A stretch of 64,000 bases of DNA from Flagellimonas maritima (GTDB taxonomy: Bacteria > Bacteroidota > Bacteroidia > Flavobacteriales > Flavobacteriaceae), in contig NZ_CP030104.1 in NCBI RefSeq assembly GCF_003269425.1, positions 1,297,501 through 1,361,500 on the forward strand, read 5' to 3'. The notes beneath the pieces were generated by a model, which was given only the letters and a program-made list of their open reading frames with translations, had not been told where the DNA came from and ran no database searches. The translations under genes were made by a program, and so were the position numbers. This document shows, in pieces, positions 38,211-48,714 of the stretch (positions are counted from its first letter, which is position 1; the number at the start of each line of letters is the position of its first letter).

Positions 38211-40067
38211 TTAATTGGCCTGGGTATAAAATATTTCCAACTTCAATTTCTTATCTTCATTTGCGGGAGTTACATTACTGCCGAACAAAACGGTGCCCAA
38301 AGGATTGATTGTAGACATTAAAGGAACGTCTATTGTAGTTTGATTTGCACCCATGGCTTCCGAAACAGCAGGAATTCGAATATCTGAAGTCAATGTAAGT
38401 GCCAACTTGGCATTTGTAGAATCCCTGACAATTATATCGTTGATATGATCGGTGATTCTAATTTTGTATTGAATTCCTTGGCCACTTTCTTTCTGTAAAA
38501 TTCCATCATAATTCAAAAAACGTCCAAGGGGTTCGTCTGTTTCATCTCTTTCCGTTGATGCGTTGTATATGGCCTGATTGGTTTCACCGTTGTAAAGATA
38601 AAGTCTAGGTGGCTCTATAACACTGCCTGAAGCTGCATCCAAAGTCGTCCGATCAACAGAAAAAACCAGATTGGCTTCGTTAATAATCCAATTATTGGCT
38701 TTAATTTGATCAATAAACTCCTGACCACGCACTTTGGAATCCTCTTCTTCACCAAATAATCTTATCTCTGTAATCGCTCCCGGACCTCCTTTTATGTAAA
38801 TTCTGGAAGCATTCTCATCACTTTCCAATGCATTGGAAATATCCGCTGGGAATGTTTCATTGTCAAAAGTATTAACTGCATTACCTATTACACCTCCGGC
38901 ACCGTCTAATGCAAGAAAACCCAAGACAAAATCCCGCTCCACAGTTTCTTCTTCTTCCTCTGTTGTGTTGTAATCTTGAAATTTATACGTAATGGTAATA
39001 GTCGCCTGAGCAAGATTTAACAAGAACATCAACTCTTCGGTATCTGAACCTGGAACGAGCTGTATCCCCCTAAAATAGTCGTTAAAATTAGCTTGGCTTA
39101 AAAGTTCAGACTGTCCTTCTTTGTCCAAAATCTCTTGGAAAAGGTCAGTATTCAAATCTATGCTTATACCTGGCGGAATTCTGTTAGCTATCTGGGTAGA
39201 CTCATCCTCATCCGTTTCAGGATCGTCCTCTTCATAAACCAATTCCTCTACATTATTTACCAAAATTGGATCTTGTCCTTCTACACCACTAGTACTGTCA
39301 AAAAGAACATCTCCCCTAAAAGCACTGAAATCTTGACTTGAGAAATATTGTTGCTGTTCTTCAAAATTACTGTTGGGGTCTAAATCCCTAAGAAAAAAAG
39401 TTGAACGAAACACCTTTAAGTCAAAAGGCTTGCTCCTGTCACCAAAAATACTATCCAAATCGAACGTTATCGGAAAATTATTGGGAACAAAATCGTCTCC
39501 GGTCCCGTCTTCCTCTGGGTCAAATGGGTCTGAACCTAAAATGCGTTCGTCATTATCAACAACTCCGTCCCCATCTTCATCAGAATTAGGGTCGTCAGGG
39601 TCATTATCGAGCCCATCTTCCACACCATCCCCATCTCTGTCTCTCAAAGTAGCTGGTGGTCTCTGAAACGGTATATATAAAGTAACCTTTGCTACTTCTT
39701 CGTTTTCTGGTATGGTAGATGCGGAATCATCGTTATCGGCATTATCTTCGGTAGCTTGTGAGGAATCACCAAATGTCGGATTTCCCTGCCCACCTGGCAA
39801 GGTAAGCTGAGATGTGATACTTGCTACTCTTTTCCCGTAAATGGGATCATTGAACACGCCCAGTTGATATAAAGGCAGTCCGTTGGTCTGCACCGCATCA
39901 ATTCCCTTATTGTATGCAAAAACCTCAAAAATCTCACTATCAGTGGTAAAAGGCTCACCGGCCACCACACCTTCTCCTAAAGTTTCCAATTCTTCTTCAC
40001 AAGAAGCCATTAATATGAGGAAAGTCCCAACTAAAGTTGAAAACTTGATAATCCTAAAAAAAACCAT
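38211..40067 (-). CDS. DUF4270 lipoprotein with Asp-rich thrombospondin type-3-like repeats
   Basis: 618 residues. Lipoprotein signal [20 protein letters not shown]. The DUF4270 pattern runs through the protein ([36 protein letters not shown] near the start). At about residues 140-190 lies a calcium-binding-type stretch with [17 protein letters not shown] and [19 protein letters not shown], typical of TSP3 repeats. DUF4270 proteins are envelope lipoproteins of unknown function in Bacteroidota. It follows the GT5 gene by 5 bases, so the two share an operon. Confidence 0.85.
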   Translation of the reverse strand: MVFFRIIKFSTLVGTFLILMASCEEELETLGEGVVAGEPFTTDSEIFEVFAYNKGIDAVQTNGLPLYQLGVFNDPIYGKRVASITSQLTLPGGQGNPTFGDSSQATEDNADNDDSASTIPENEEVAKVTLYIPFQRPPATLRDRDGDGVEDGLDNDPDDPNSDEDGDGVVDNDERILGSDPFDPEEDGTGDDFVPNNFPITFDLDSIFGDRSKPFDLKVFRSTFFLRDLDPNSNFEEQQQYFSSQDFSAFRGDVLFDSTSGVEGQDPILVNNVEELVYEEDDPETDEDESTQIANRIPPGISIDLNTDLFQEILDKEGQSELLSQANFNDYFRGIQLVPGSDTEELMFLLNLAQATITITYKFQDYNTTEEEEETVERDFVLGFLALDGAGGVIGNAVNTFDNETFPADISNALESDENASRIYIKGGPGAITEIRLFGEEEDSKVRGQEFIDQIKANNWIINEANLVFSVDRTTLDAASGSVIEPPRLYLYNGETNQAIYNASTERDETDEPLGRFLNYDGILQKESGQGIQYKIRITDHINDIIVRDSTNAKLALTLTSDIRIPAVSEAMGANQTTIDVPLMSTINPLGTVLFGSNVTPANEDKKLKLEIFYTQAN

Positions 40068-40072
40068 GCAAT

Positions 40073-40882
40073 TTATTTTAAAACTTCCGTATTATAGAAA
40101 TTTGTGTATGCCTCCTCCGCTTCTTGCAGCGATACGTAAGGCAGTACTGGCTTGGAAAGACTTTCAATATGATTTTTTAACTCATCCGAGACCTCTTCCG
40201 AGGCTAAAATAATCGCATCGGAATAATCTACTGCAACTTTTAACAAATTATTATAGTCAGGAGTTGACAACGAGGCTATACTTTCTTCTGAAATGCCATC
40301 AAAAGCAATTTTCTTCTTCATTTCACCATCCAGCTCGCCCTCATAACCTTTATCGTAAACCGAAGTCACAATTTTACTATCAGCGAACAAAGGTTCATCT
40401 GCATAATAGTTTCTTAAGTATAAAGGTAGCAAGGATGCCATCCAACCATGCACGTGAATGATATCAGGAGACCAATTCAATTTTTTAACTGTCTCCACAA
40501 CTCCTTTCGCAAAGAAAATGGCGCGTTCGTCATTATCTGAAAACAAATTTCCGTTAGCGTCAGTGAATGTCGCTTTTCTTTTGAAGTATTCTTCGTTATC
40601 TATAAAATATACTTGAATACGTTCTTTTGGGATTGATGCAACTTTTATGATCAAAGGCATATCCATATCATTGATGACCAAATTCATCCCCGAAAGGCGA
40701 ATTACCTCGTGCAATTGATGCCTTCTTTCATTGATATTTCCATATCTAGGCATGAAAATACGTATCTGTCCCCCATTGCTGTTGACCATTCTTGGGGTTT
40801 CATAGGACATTAGGGAAACTTGATTCTCTGGGAGGTAGGGTACTAGTTCAGAAGATACAAACAATATCTTTTTACCATTCAT
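40073..40882 (-). CDS. Glycogen/starch synthase-like protein, GT5 N-terminal domain only
   Basis: 269 residues from the ATG at 40882. [20 protein letters not shown] and [20 protein letters not shown] are the N-terminal Rossmann domain of glycogen synthases (ADP-glucose class). The C-terminal GT-B domain with the second nucleotide-binding half is missing, so the protein is about half the length of GlgA; this short form is frequent in Flavobacteriia and is annotated as glycogen/starch synthase. Activity without the second domain is doubtful. Divergent from panC. Confidence 0.85.
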   Translation of the reverse strand: MNGKKILFVSSELVPYLPENQVSLMSYETPRMVNSNGGQIRIFMPRYGNINERRHQLHEVIRLSGMNLVINDMDMPLIIKVASIPKERIQVYFIDNEEYFKRKATFTDANGNLFSDNDERAIFFAKGVVETVKKLNWSPDIIHVHGWMASLLPLYLRNYYADEPLFADSKIVTSVYDKGYEGELDGEMKKKIAFDGISEESIASLSTPDYNNLLKVAVDYSDAIILASEEVSDELKNHIESLSKPVLPYVSLQEAEEAYTNFYNTEVLK

Positions 40883-40984
40883 AAACACTTTATTTTGCTT
40901 GTCTGAAAAACGTAGCTGCAAAAGTACAAAAATTATGCTGATTAGCAGTATTTATAGTATTTTTGCACGTTTTGGAATAACTTT

Positions 40985-41833
40985 ATGCACGTATTTGACC
41001 ACAAAGGGGAACTTAGATCTTACATAAAAGAAAAGAAGGACGGCAAAAATATTATTGGTTTGGTTCCAACCATGGGAGCGTTGCACCAAGGTCATGTTTC
41101 CTTAATAAAGCAAGCGCTTTTCCAGAACGATTTGGTTGTGGTAAGTATATTTGTTAATCCTACACAGTTCAACAAAAAAGCTGATCTGGAAAAATATCCC
41201 AGAAATTTACAAGGGGATTTGATCATTTTGGAACACCAATCGGACAATATTATTGTTTTTACTCCCACCGTCGATGAAATCTATGGTGAAAGTATTGTTT
41301 CAAACACTTATCAGTTCGATGGGTTGGACAAAGTTATGGAAGGTGAGTTTAGGGAAGGACATTTTGAAGGTGTTGCAACTATTGTTGAGTTGCTGTTGTT
41401 AACAATTTCACCGGACAGGGCGTATTTTGGAGAAAAAGACTTTCAACAGCTCCAGATCATCAAAAAGATAGTTGAATCCAAGAACATGCCCATTGAAATA
41501 GTTGGTTGCCCAATCGAGCGTGAGCCACATGGGCTTGCCATGAGTTCGCGCAACGAAAGACTATCAAAAGAAGTAAGGATAGAGGCAGGTTTACTATACA
41601 AAGTATTGTTATCTGCCAAGAGAAAATTTGGCACAGAAAGTGCAGATGAAATTACAGATTGGGTGAAGTCCCAGTTCAAAAAAAATACTTTATTGGATTT
41701 AGAGTATTTTCAGATTGCAGATGAAGCTACTTTGACCCCAATCCTTAAAGTACAACCTAAAAAAAAATATAGGGCATTCATTGCCGTTTATGCGGATGAT
41801 GTTCGTTTAATAGACAATCTAAGATTGAATTAA
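40985..41833 (+). CDS. panC: Pantothenate synthetase
   Basis: 282 residues. VPTMGALHQGHVSLIKQA holds the HxGH-type ATP motif; FVNPTQFNKKADLEKYPR and the later FGEKDFQQLQIIKKI and SSRNERLS complete the signature. Joins pantoate and beta-alanine. TATTTTTG at 40959-40966 is a possible -7 box. It is followed 13 bases later by panD, giving the second half of pantothenate synthesis. Confidence 0.97.
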   Translation: MHVFDHKGELRSYIKEKKDGKNIIGLVPTMGALHQGHVSLIKQALFQNDLVVVSIFVNPTQFNKKADLEKYPRNLQGDLIILEHQSDNIIVFTPTVDEIYGESIVSNTYQFDGLDKVMEGEFREGHFEGVATIVELLLLTISPDRAYFGEKDFQQLQIIKKIVESKNMPIEIVGCPIEREPHGLAMSSRNERLSKEVRIEAGLLYKVLLSAKRKFGTESADEITDWVKSQFKKNTLLDLEYFQIADEATLTPILKVQPKKKYRAFIAVYADDVRLIDNLRLN

Positions 41834-41846
41834 TTAATTTTGCACA

Positions 41847-42197
41847 ATGCAAATAGAAGTTGTAAAATCCAAAATCCATAGAGTAAAGGTTACCGGTGCT
41901 GATTTAAATTATATTGGCAGCATTACTATCGATGAAGATTTGATGGATGCGGCCAATGTCATCAAAGGTGAAAAAGTCCAAATTGTAAACAACAATAATG
42001 GTGAGCGATTGGAAACTTATGCAATACCCGGGCCAAGGGGTTCCGGTGAACTAACGCTTAATGGCGCGGCAGCCCGCAAGGTGGCTGTTGGCGATATCCT
42101 TATTTTAATAACTTACGCAAGAATGGATATTGAAGAGGCAAAATCATTCAATCCCGCTTTAGTTTTCCCCAACGAAGAAACCAATCTCCTAAAATAG
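41847..42197 (+). CDS. panD: Aspartate 1-decarboxylase
   Basis: 116 residues. Self-cleaving pyruvoyl enzyme; cleavage is expected between Gly24 and Ser25 in [32 protein letters not shown] near residue 85 is conserved. Supplies beta-alanine to PanC. The stop is one base before the TTG of the next gene. Confidence 0.97.
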   Translation: MQIEVVKSKIHRVKVTGADLNYIGSITIDEDLMDAANVIKGEKVQIVNNNNGERLETYAIPGPRGSGELTLNGAAARKVAVGDILILITYARMDIEEAKSFNPALVFPNEETNLLK

Positions 42198-42198
42198 T

Positions 42199-43164
42199 TT
42201 GAGCCGCTCACTCAAGAAATTCCTTAAAATAGCTGTGCCCATACTTATAGGGGCAGGTTTGGTTTTTTATTCTTTTTCTTCAACCTCTCCGGAAGATAGA
42301 ACTAAAATTCTCGAGTCTATTCAAAATGCGGATTTAAAATGGGTTTTTTTATCAATATTAATTGGTATCCTAAGCCATATATCAAGAGCGGTTCGCTGGA
42401 ACTATCTTTTAAGTCCTTTAGGGTATAAGCCTAGGTTGATTAACAACGTTCTTATAATTCTTACAAGCTATTTTGCCAATACCTTGGTGCTAAGGTCTGG
42501 AGAATTTTTAAGAGCTACCGCATTGACCACTTATGAAAGCGTTCCTTTTGAAAAAGGCTTTGGAACCATTGTTACAGAACGGATTATCGATGTCATCATG
42601 CTTATGCTGATTATAGTTACCGCGCTGCTATTTCAGACAGACGTAATCTTGGGGATTCTTCAGGAAAAGGGAATAGGTTTGGTAGGCTCACTGGCGCTCT
42701 TGGTTACAGGTATTCTTGGACTTTTGATAGCTATTCGCATTATCAAAAAATCAACTTCCAACTTTGCAGTTAAAGTCAAGAACTTTCTTAGCGGACTTTT
42801 GGAAGGCGTTCTAAGCATCTTCAAGATGAAGAACAAATGGGCTTTCATTTTTCACACTTTTTTTATTTGGATTTGTTATATCGCTATGTTCTGGGTCATT
42901 AAGTTCACGGTGCCCGAAACCACAAATCTTCCATTAGGTGCTTTTTTGGTTGCATTTGTAGCTGGTGCATTTGCAATGGCGGCCACCAATGGAGGTTTGG
43001 GACTTTTTCCTATCGTAGTAACCGCAGCTTTATCGGTCTATGGCGTTAGCAAGACCTCTGGCGATGCTTACGGTTGGATCATGTGGACCGCCCAAACATT
43101 GATGGTCGTCATTTTTGGTACAATATCCTTTATTGTATTACCGTTATTAAATAGAAACAGGTAA
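42199..43164 (+). CDS. Flippase-like / lysylphosphatidylglycerol synthase transmembrane family protein (UPF0104)
   Basis: 321 residues from a TTG right behind the panD stop. About eight membrane segments; the conserved SHISRAVRWNYLLSPLG and FANTLVLRSGEFLRATAL match the N-terminal membrane domain of MprF/YbhN-type proteins, with GFGTIVTERIIDVIMLM. No synthase domain, so lipid translocation is more likely than lipid lysylation. Position after panCD is common in Flavobacteriia. Confidence 0.85.
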   Translation: MSRSLKKFLKIAVPILIGAGLVFYSFSSTSPEDRTKILESIQNADLKWVFLSILIGILSHISRAVRWNYLLSPLGYKPRLINNVLIILTSYFANTLVLRSGEFLRATALTTYESVPFEKGFGTIVTERIIDVIMLMLIIVTALLFQTDVILGILQEKGIGLVGSLALLVTGILGLLIAIRIIKKSTSNFAVKVKNFLSGLLEGVLSIFKMKNKWAFIFHTFFIWICYIAMFWVIKFTVPETTNLPLGAFLVAFVAGAFAMAATNGGLGLFPIVVTAALSVYGVSKTSGDAYGWIMWTAQTLMVVIFGTISFIVLPLLNRNR

Positions 43165-43191
43165 ACCCCAACCACCTAAAACTTGACCAAA

Positions 43192-44334
43192 ATGAAAAGA
43201 TGTCTATTTTTATTAATAGGCCTACTGTGTTTTAATCTTGGCGCACAGGTAAAAAAAGAGATTTTTGAATCGTTCAAACTCCAGGAAAGAAGAAACGTTT
43301 CCTATTATTTTCCAGAAGATTATTCCGAAGAAAAAAAGTATCCCTTGATTTTGGTATTGGATGCCGAATATCTTTTTGACCAAGTAGTGGCCATTTCAAA
43401 ATTCAACAGTCAATTCCAAGGAATGCCACAGACCATAATTGTTGGCATAGACCAGCTGGAAGATGAACAGCGTTGGGAAGACTGTGCCTTCGATGAAGCA
43501 AGTGGTCTGCCTTCAGAAAAAGGAAAACTTTTCTTTGAGTTTTTGGGCATGGAAATCATCCCTTATTTAGATACACAGTACAGCACGGCACCGTTCAAAA
43601 TGATTATAGGGTATGATGTTACGGCAAACTTTATAAACTATTGGCTTTTTAAGGAGCGTTCACTTTTTAATTCCTATGTGGGCATTTCCCCCCTTTTGGC
43701 CCCAGAAATGGAAAGCAGGATTCCAGAGCGTTTATCTACAATGGACAAGCATATTTTCTATACTATTATAGCAGCGGGCAATAGGGATAAAATCACCAAT
43801 AACCTTCTACAATTGGACAGGGGAATTAAAAGTTTGGCCAAAGAAAACATCCATTACGCTTTGGATGAATATGCTGATGCGAACGAAATTTCCGTTATCA
43901 CCTACGGTCTGGGAAAGGCTTGGGAAAGAACCTTTAAAATGTTCAAACCCATCAGTCCAAAAGAATATAAGACGGAGATATTGACTTCCGACGAACCGGT
44001 CTTTAAATATTTGGAAGATAGATATAACATGATCGAAGAACTGTTCGGTTTTCAAAAACCTGTGGAACTTAATGACATTATGGCCATCTATGCCGCCAGT
44101 TTAAAAAAGGACGATGTTGAATCGCTTAAACCGTTGGCTGAACTTTGCAAAAAACAATTTCCTGATACCATGTTGGGCTTTTATATTGAAGGAGAATATT
44201 ATGAAGAGTTGGGAGAACCCAAAAAAGCGTTCAAAACATTTGAAAAAGCTTTTCAGATGAAAGAAATAGACTTTTTGACCAAGGATATGGCCCTTGAAAA
44301 AATAGATGCCCTCAAAGCGGATTTTGGATATTAA
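43192..44334 (+). CDS. Exported esterase-like alpha/beta hydrolase with C-terminal helical repeat
   Basis: 380 residues from the ATG at 43192 (a TTG three codons earlier is also possible). Signal peptide MKRCLFLLIGLLCFNLGAQ. The middle part resembles the esterase D/enterochelin-esterase fold (YPLILVLDAEYLFD, QTIIVGIDQ), but the nucleophile elbow expected as GxSxG reads MIIGYDVTANFINYWLF, i.e. GYDVT, with Asp in place of Ser. The C-terminal 70 residues (YYEELGEPKKAFKTFEKAFQ) look TPR-like. Last gene of the panCD unit. Possibly non-catalytic. Confidence 0.65.
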   Translation: MKRCLFLLIGLLCFNLGAQVKKEIFESFKLQERRNVSYYFPEDYSEEKKYPLILVLDAEYLFDQVVAISKFNSQFQGMPQTIIVGIDQLEDEQRWEDCAFDEASGLPSEKGKLFFEFLGMEIIPYLDTQYSTAPFKMIIGYDVTANFINYWLFKERSLFNSYVGISPLLAPEMESRIPERLSTMDKHIFYTIIAAGNRDKITNNLLQLDRGIKSLAKENIHYALDEYADANEISVITYGLGKAWERTFKMFKPISPKEYKTEILTSDEPVFKYLEDRYNMIEELFGFQKPVELNDIMAIYAASLKKDDVESLKPLAELCKKQFPDTMLGFYIEGEYYEELGEPKKAFKTFEKAFQMKEIDFLTKDMALEKIDALKADFGY

Positions 44335-44643
44335 TTTGGTCAATTGGATTGTTTAGCTGTTCAGATTTCTTGATGTTTGGATTATTGATATTCTAGATTC
44401 TTAGAAATTCGACCTGAACTCGTTGTAGGTTCGCATATGACTTTAATTTTTAATCTGCCAATAGTCATATGGTTATATTCTTGAATTCCCTGATTTTTTG
44501 GATAGTTGGAATATCCTTATCGAACAAGTGAACATGAAACATTAGGTTGAGCGACCTAATAATCCAGGCTTCCAAAAATCGAATAATCCAAGCCTCTAAA
44601 AATCCATCAAAACCAGTATCTTTAGCCAAAACCAAAACGGTTC
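44335..44643. other. Gene-free stretch with short direct repeats
   Basis: 309 bases before radA. From about 44557 it holds two imperfect tandem copies of about 24 bases, AATAATCCAGGCTTCCAAAA and AATAATCCAAGCCTCTAAAA. Earlier it has several GATTNTTGAT-like AT-rich repeats. No reading frame or RNA recognised; probably a decayed repeat region carrying the radA leader. Confidence 0.5.
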
Positions 44644-46005
44644 ATGGCAAAGACCAAGACAGCTTTTTTCTGCCAAAATTGTGGTGCACAATACCCAAAA
44701 TGGACAGGGCAATGTTCTTCTTGCAAACAATGGAATACGATTGTTGAGGAAGTAGTCCAAAAAGAGGATAAAAAAGGTTGGAAAAACACTACAAGTTCTG
44801 CCAAGAAAGCTCCAAAACCTCTAAAAATATCCGAAATAACCAATGAGCGTGAAATCCGAATGGATACAAGGGACCAAGAGTTCAATAGGGTCTTGGGTGG
44901 AGGTATTGTTCCTGGCTCATTGATTTTATTGGGAGGAGAACCCGGTATTGGAAAAAGTACGTTGCTTTTGCAAATTGCTTTGAAACTTCCCTACAAAACA
45001 CTCTACGTTTCCGGTGAGGAAAGTCAAAAACAGATAAAAATGCGGGCAGATCGAATTCATCCCGATAGTGAAAGTTGCTATATCCTTACCGAGACCAAAA
45101 CACAAAATATTTTCCAACAAATCGGTGCTTTGGAACCGGATTTAGTGGTTATCGACTCCATACAAACTTTACATACTGATTATATTGAATCTGCTGCAGG
45201 CAGTATATCACAAATACGAGAGTGTACGGCCGAGCTAATCAAATTTGCCAAAGAAAGCAATACTCCCGTTGTTTTGGTCGGTCATATCACCAAAGATGGA
45301 ACCATTGCCGGACCAAAGATTTTAGAACATATGGTGGATACCGTTCTTCAATTTGAAGGGGATAGAAATTATGTATACCGGATTCTTCGCTCTCTTAAAA
45401 ACAGGTTTGGTTCTACTGCAGAATTGGGAATTTATGAAATGCAGGGAAGCGGATTGCGCGAAGTGAACAATCCATCTGAAGTACTCATTTCTAAAAATGA
45501 AGAAGATCTTAGTGGTACGGCAATTGCAGCAACCGTTGAAGGCATGCGACCATTGTTGATTGAAATTCAGGCCTTGGTAAGCACGGCAGTCTATGGAACT
45601 CCGCAACGCTCTGCAACGGGCTTTAATGCCAAACGCCTGAATATGCTTTTGGCCGTTCTTGAAAAAAGGGCAGGCTTTAAGTTGGGAGCAAAAGACGTGT
45701 TCCTAAATATTACAGGTGGAATTTCTGTTGATGATCCCGCTATTGATTTAGCTGTGGTTGCGGCCATATTGTCCAGCAATGCAGATATTCCCATAGAAAA
45801 GGGGACCTGTTTTGCCGCAGAGGTAGGACTTGCGGGAGAAATACGGCCGGTGCAGCGGGTAGATCAGCGTATTCTTGAAGCCGAAAAATTGGGATTTACT
45901 ACAATCTATGTGTCCAAAAGCAATAAAATTGGTATTAAAAACACCTCCATTCGGTTACGGTTGGTATCAAAGATTGAGGATGTGGTCAATGTCCTGTTCA
46001 TTTGA
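44644..46005 (+). CDS. radA: DNA repair protein RadA
   Basis: 453 residues. Zinc finger CQNCGAQYPKWTGQCSSCKQW at the N-terminus, Walker A GGEPGIGKSTLLLQ, the RadA-specific KNRFGSTAELGIYEM near residue 257, and a Lon-like C-terminal domain. A RecA-like branch-migration helicase in recombination. Full length. Confidence 0.97.
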   Translation: MAKTKTAFFCQNCGAQYPKWTGQCSSCKQWNTIVEEVVQKEDKKGWKNTTSSAKKAPKPLKISEITNEREIRMDTRDQEFNRVLGGGIVPGSLILLGGEPGIGKSTLLLQIALKLPYKTLYVSGEESQKQIKMRADRIHPDSESCYILTETKTQNIFQQIGALEPDLVVIDSIQTLHTDYIESAAGSISQIRECTAELIKFAKESNTPVVLVGHITKDGTIAGPKILEHMVDTVLQFEGDRNYVYRILRSLKNRFGSTAELGIYEMQGSGLREVNNPSEVLISKNEEDLSGTAIAATVEGMRPLLIEIQALVSTAVYGTPQRSATGFNAKRLNMLLAVLEKRAGFKLGAKDVFLNITGGISVDDPAIDLAVVAAILSSNADIPIEKGTCFAAEVGLAGEIRPVQRVDQRILEAEKLGFTTIYVSKSNKIGIKNTSIRLRLVSKIEDVVNVLFI

Positions 46006-46047
46006 TTTTACATGGGTTCAATATCAAATAAACAAAATCGATATTAC

Positions 46048-46112
46048 TTCGAGCGCAGCCGATAAGTCTTTAAAATGAGACCTCTTCAATAGGTCTCGAC
46101 TGCGCTCGACCT
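46048..46112. repeat. Inverted pair of TCGA-type palindromic repeats
   Basis: TTCGAGCGCAGCCGA at 46048-46062 and AGGTCTCGACTGCGCTCGAC at 46091-46110 are inverted copies of the same small element as in the ketosynthase; GAGACCT/AGGTCTC (46078-46084/46091-46097) forms an extra stem. Lies between the convergent ends of radA and the aldo/keto reductase gene and may serve as a terminator. Confidence 0.75.
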
Positions 46113-46174
46113 GATAAAATTTTAAATAGTTGAAAAAAAATCAAACACCGGAATACATATAGAACTGATGTAAG

Positions 46175-47215
46175 TTAAGGTGCTGGATTTGGAATGTCGT
46201 TATGAATCTCCTCAATGCCCTTTAAAACCTCATCGGAAAGTTCAACATCGATACTCCCAATGTTTTCCTTTAACTGCTCCATGGTCGTGGCACCTATAAT
46301 GTTACTGGTAATAAAAGGTCTCGTATTTACAAAAGCTAAAGCCATCTGTGTAAGGCTCAAATCATTATCCTTGGCCAATTGGTTATATTTTTCGGTAGCC
46401 CGTGTAGCATTGTCCCCACTGTACCTGTTATAATTGGGAAAAAGCGTAATCCGTGCCTTCCTAGGTTTGACTTCGTCGAGATATTTTCCACTCAGCACTC
46501 CAAAACCAAGTGGGGAATAGGCCAAAAGCCCAATATTTTCACGCATGGAAACTTCAGACATTCCAACTTCAAAGAGCCTATTCAACAGATTATATGGATT
46601 TTGAACGGTCAGCATTCTGGGCAAACTTCTGTGCACTTTGCTTTCTTCCAAAAAACGCATGGTGCCCCAAGGACTTTCGTTGGAAATTCCAACTTGCCTA
46701 ATTTTTCCTTCGGAAACCAAATCACGTAATGTCTCCAAAACTTGATGAATGTTGTCCTCCCAAGCATCAATGGCATGTGCATTGTATCCTCGCTGTCCAA
46801 AATAATTGGTGTTTCGTTCCGGCCAATGAAGCTGATAAAGGTCAATATAATCGGTTTGCAATCTTTCAAGACTGCCCTCGACCGCATTGATAATCGCGTC
46901 TTTTCTAAAACCTGTTGTTCTTATAAATTGGGCCGGACCACCTCTTCCCGCTATTTTAGTGGCCAATACCACCTTATCCCTGTTTCCTGTTTTTTTGAAC
47001 CAGTTTCCTATCAACTCTTCGGTGACCGCGTAAAGCTCTTTTTTGGCAGGGATGGGATACAGCTCTGCCGTATCAAAAAAATTGATGCCCTCCTCCAGAG
47101 CATAATCCATTTGTTCATGGGCCTCTTCTTCATTGTTCTGTCTTCCCCAGGTCATGGTGCCCAAACAGATTTTGCTCACTTTGATGTCAGTATGCGGGAG
47201 TCTGGTGTATTTCAT
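46175..47215 (-). CDS. Aldo/keto reductase (Tas/YghZ-like)
   Basis: 346 residues. Barrel motifs ICLGTMTWGRQNNEEEAHEQ, EGINFFDTAELYP (catalytic Asp and Tyr), VVLATKIAG (Lys) and YQLHWPERNTNYFGQRGYN (His), as in the Tas group of NADP(H)-dependent reductases. C-terminal ITSNIIGATTMEQLKENI binds the cofactor. Lone gene, convergent with radA and 62 bases downstream of xth, possibly co-transcribed with it. Confidence 0.92.
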   Translation of the reverse strand: MKYTRLPHTDIKVSKICLGTMTWGRQNNEEEAHEQMDYALEEGINFFDTAELYPIPAKKELYAVTEELIGNWFKKTGNRDKVVLATKIAGRGGPAQFIRTTGFRKDAIINAVEGSLERLQTDYIDLYQLHWPERNTNYFGQRGYNAHAIDAWEDNIHQVLETLRDLVSEGKIRQVGISNESPWGTMRFLEESKVHRSLPRMLTVQNPYNLLNRLFEVGMSEVSMRENIGLLAYSPLGFGVLSGKYLDEVKPRKARITLFPNYNRYSGDNATRATEKYNQLAKDNDLSLTQMALAFVNTRPFITSNIIGATTMEQLKENIGSIDVELSDEVLKGIEEIHNDIPNPAP

Positions 47216-47277
47216 CTAGCTATCTTTTTAGAATTGCAAAAATACTCAATAGTTGAACCCAACATTTAAAGCAATTG

Positions 47278-48042
47278 TTATTTTTCAATTTCCAACAAAA
47301 TTGGACAATGATCGCTATGCTTGGCATCAGATAAAATAACAGATCTTTTCAATCTATTTTTTAAGGTCTCGTTTACCATACCATAATCCAGTCGCCAGCC
47401 CTTATTGTTGGCTCGCGCATTGGCACGATAGCTCCACCAGGTATAATTGTCCGGTTCTGTATTAAAATGTCTAAAACTGTCAATAAAGCCGCTATCAATA
47501 AAATTCCCTATCCATTCCCGCTCCACGGGCAAAAACCCGGATACATTTTTATTCCGAACGGGGTCGTGAATGTCAATGGCCTCATGGCAAATATTGTAGT
47601 CCCCACAAACTATCAAATTGGGACGCTCTTTTCTAAGTACATCGGAATATTTTTGAAAATCTGCCATATACGTTAGTTTGTGTTCCAACCGAACAATATT
47701 GGTACCAGAGGGAAGGTACATACTCATTACGGAAATATCCTCAAAATCAGCTCGGATATTCCTCCCTTCAAAATCCATATAGTCGACCCCCGTACCATAT
47801 TCTACGTGGTCCGGTTTTTTCTTGCATAACAGTGCCACCCCACTATATCCTTTCTTCTGGGCACTGAACCAGTAATGAAAATTATACCCGGCCGCTTCAA
47901 AAAGAGAAACATCCACTTGTTCTTTCATGGCCTTGATCTCTTGAAGGCAGACCACATCCGGGTCCACAGCTTGTAACCATTCGATAAAACCTTTGTTCAA
48001 GGCCGCTCTAATTCCGTTGACATTGTAGGATACGATCTTCAT
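47278..48042 (-). CDS. xth: Exodeoxyribonuclease III
   Basis: 254 residues from the ATG at 48042 (MKIVSYNVNGIRAALNKGFI); the nine extra codons upstream are not conserved in type. EEP-fold AP endonuclease: VCLQEIKAM, YNVNG, ICGDYNICHEAIDIHDP and DHCPILLEIE carry the catalytic Asn, Glu, Asp and His. Acts in base excision repair. Confidence 0.95.
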   Translation of the reverse strand: MKIVSYNVNGIRAALNKGFIEWLQAVDPDVVCLQEIKAMKEQVDVSLFEAAGYNFHYWFSAQKKGYSGVALLCKKKPDHVEYGTGVDYMDFEGRNIRADFEDISVMSMYLPSGTNIVRLEHKLTYMADFQKYSDVLRKERPNLIVCGDYNICHEAIDIHDPVRNKNVSGFLPVEREWIGNFIDSGFIDSFRHFNTEPDNYTWWSYRANARANNKGWRLDYGMVNETLKNRLKRSVILSDAKHSDHCPILLEIEK

Positions 48043-48170
48043 CTTCAAATTTTTGTTAAAAATAGCCATTGTGTTTCGCTATTTAAAATTCGACTTTTCA
48101 ACGGACATGGTTTAAATTTGAATTGTGGAACGTTAATTGATTCCTACTGCTGGATTTAAAAACGAAAATC

Positions 48171-48686
48171 ATGAAAAAACTCTTTTTCTTAGGTCTTTTT
48201 CTTTCTTGTTATTTCATGAATGCGCAAGCCTATCCAAGATTTGACAACGACCACGAAGTAAAATTGAACGCTGGTCTTTTTCTGGTTACAGGTGCCGTAG
48301 AGGGTTCGTACGAATATTTTCTTGGTGAGGATACCAGTATTGGCGGTACGGTATACTTTAATAGCGATGCCACGGAATACAACGGCGACTTTGGAATTGG
48401 TACCAATTTTAGGGCCTATTTTGGTTACCAGCCCCGTAGTGGTTTTTTTGCCGAAGCTTTTGGCCTGTATTACACCGGCGAGGATGAAGTTGATGACCCT
48501 AATGCCCTTAGGAACAACGACTATAGTACATTAGCACTGGGTCTGGGTCTGGGAAATAAATGGGCAACACGAAGCGAAAAATTTACCTTGGAAATCTTCG
48601 GTGGTTTTGGAAGAAACATCAATCCAGAGGATTTTCAGGATACCTTTATGTATCGAGGTGGACTCGCCATTGGTTTTAGGTTTTAA
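48171..48686 (+). CDS. Small outer-membrane beta-barrel protein
   Basis: 171 residues, signal peptide ending MNAQA, then eight or so amphipathic strands with Gly/Tyr/Phe alternation (GYQPRSGFFAEAFGLYY, LALGLGLGNKWATR) and the C-terminal GLAIGFRF with terminal Phe. Resembles the OmpA/OmpW-size barrels of Bacteroidota. Function unknown. Confidence 0.7.
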   Translation: MKKLFFLGLFLSCYFMNAQAYPRFDNDHEVKLNAGLFLVTGAVEGSYEYFLGEDTSIGGTVYFNSDATEYNGDFGIGTNFRAYFGYQPRSGFFAEAFGLYYTGEDEVDDPNALRNNDYSTLALGLGLGNKWATRSEKFTLEIFGGFGRNINPEDFQDTFMYRGGLAIGFRF

Positions 48687-48714
48687 TACCTATTTTTAAA
48701 TTTAATTTCTTTCC

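Noticed and set aside
44335-44643. Small frame around 44547-44747 overlapping the radA start
   Set aside because: It is generated by the short direct repeats and runs into radA in another frame.
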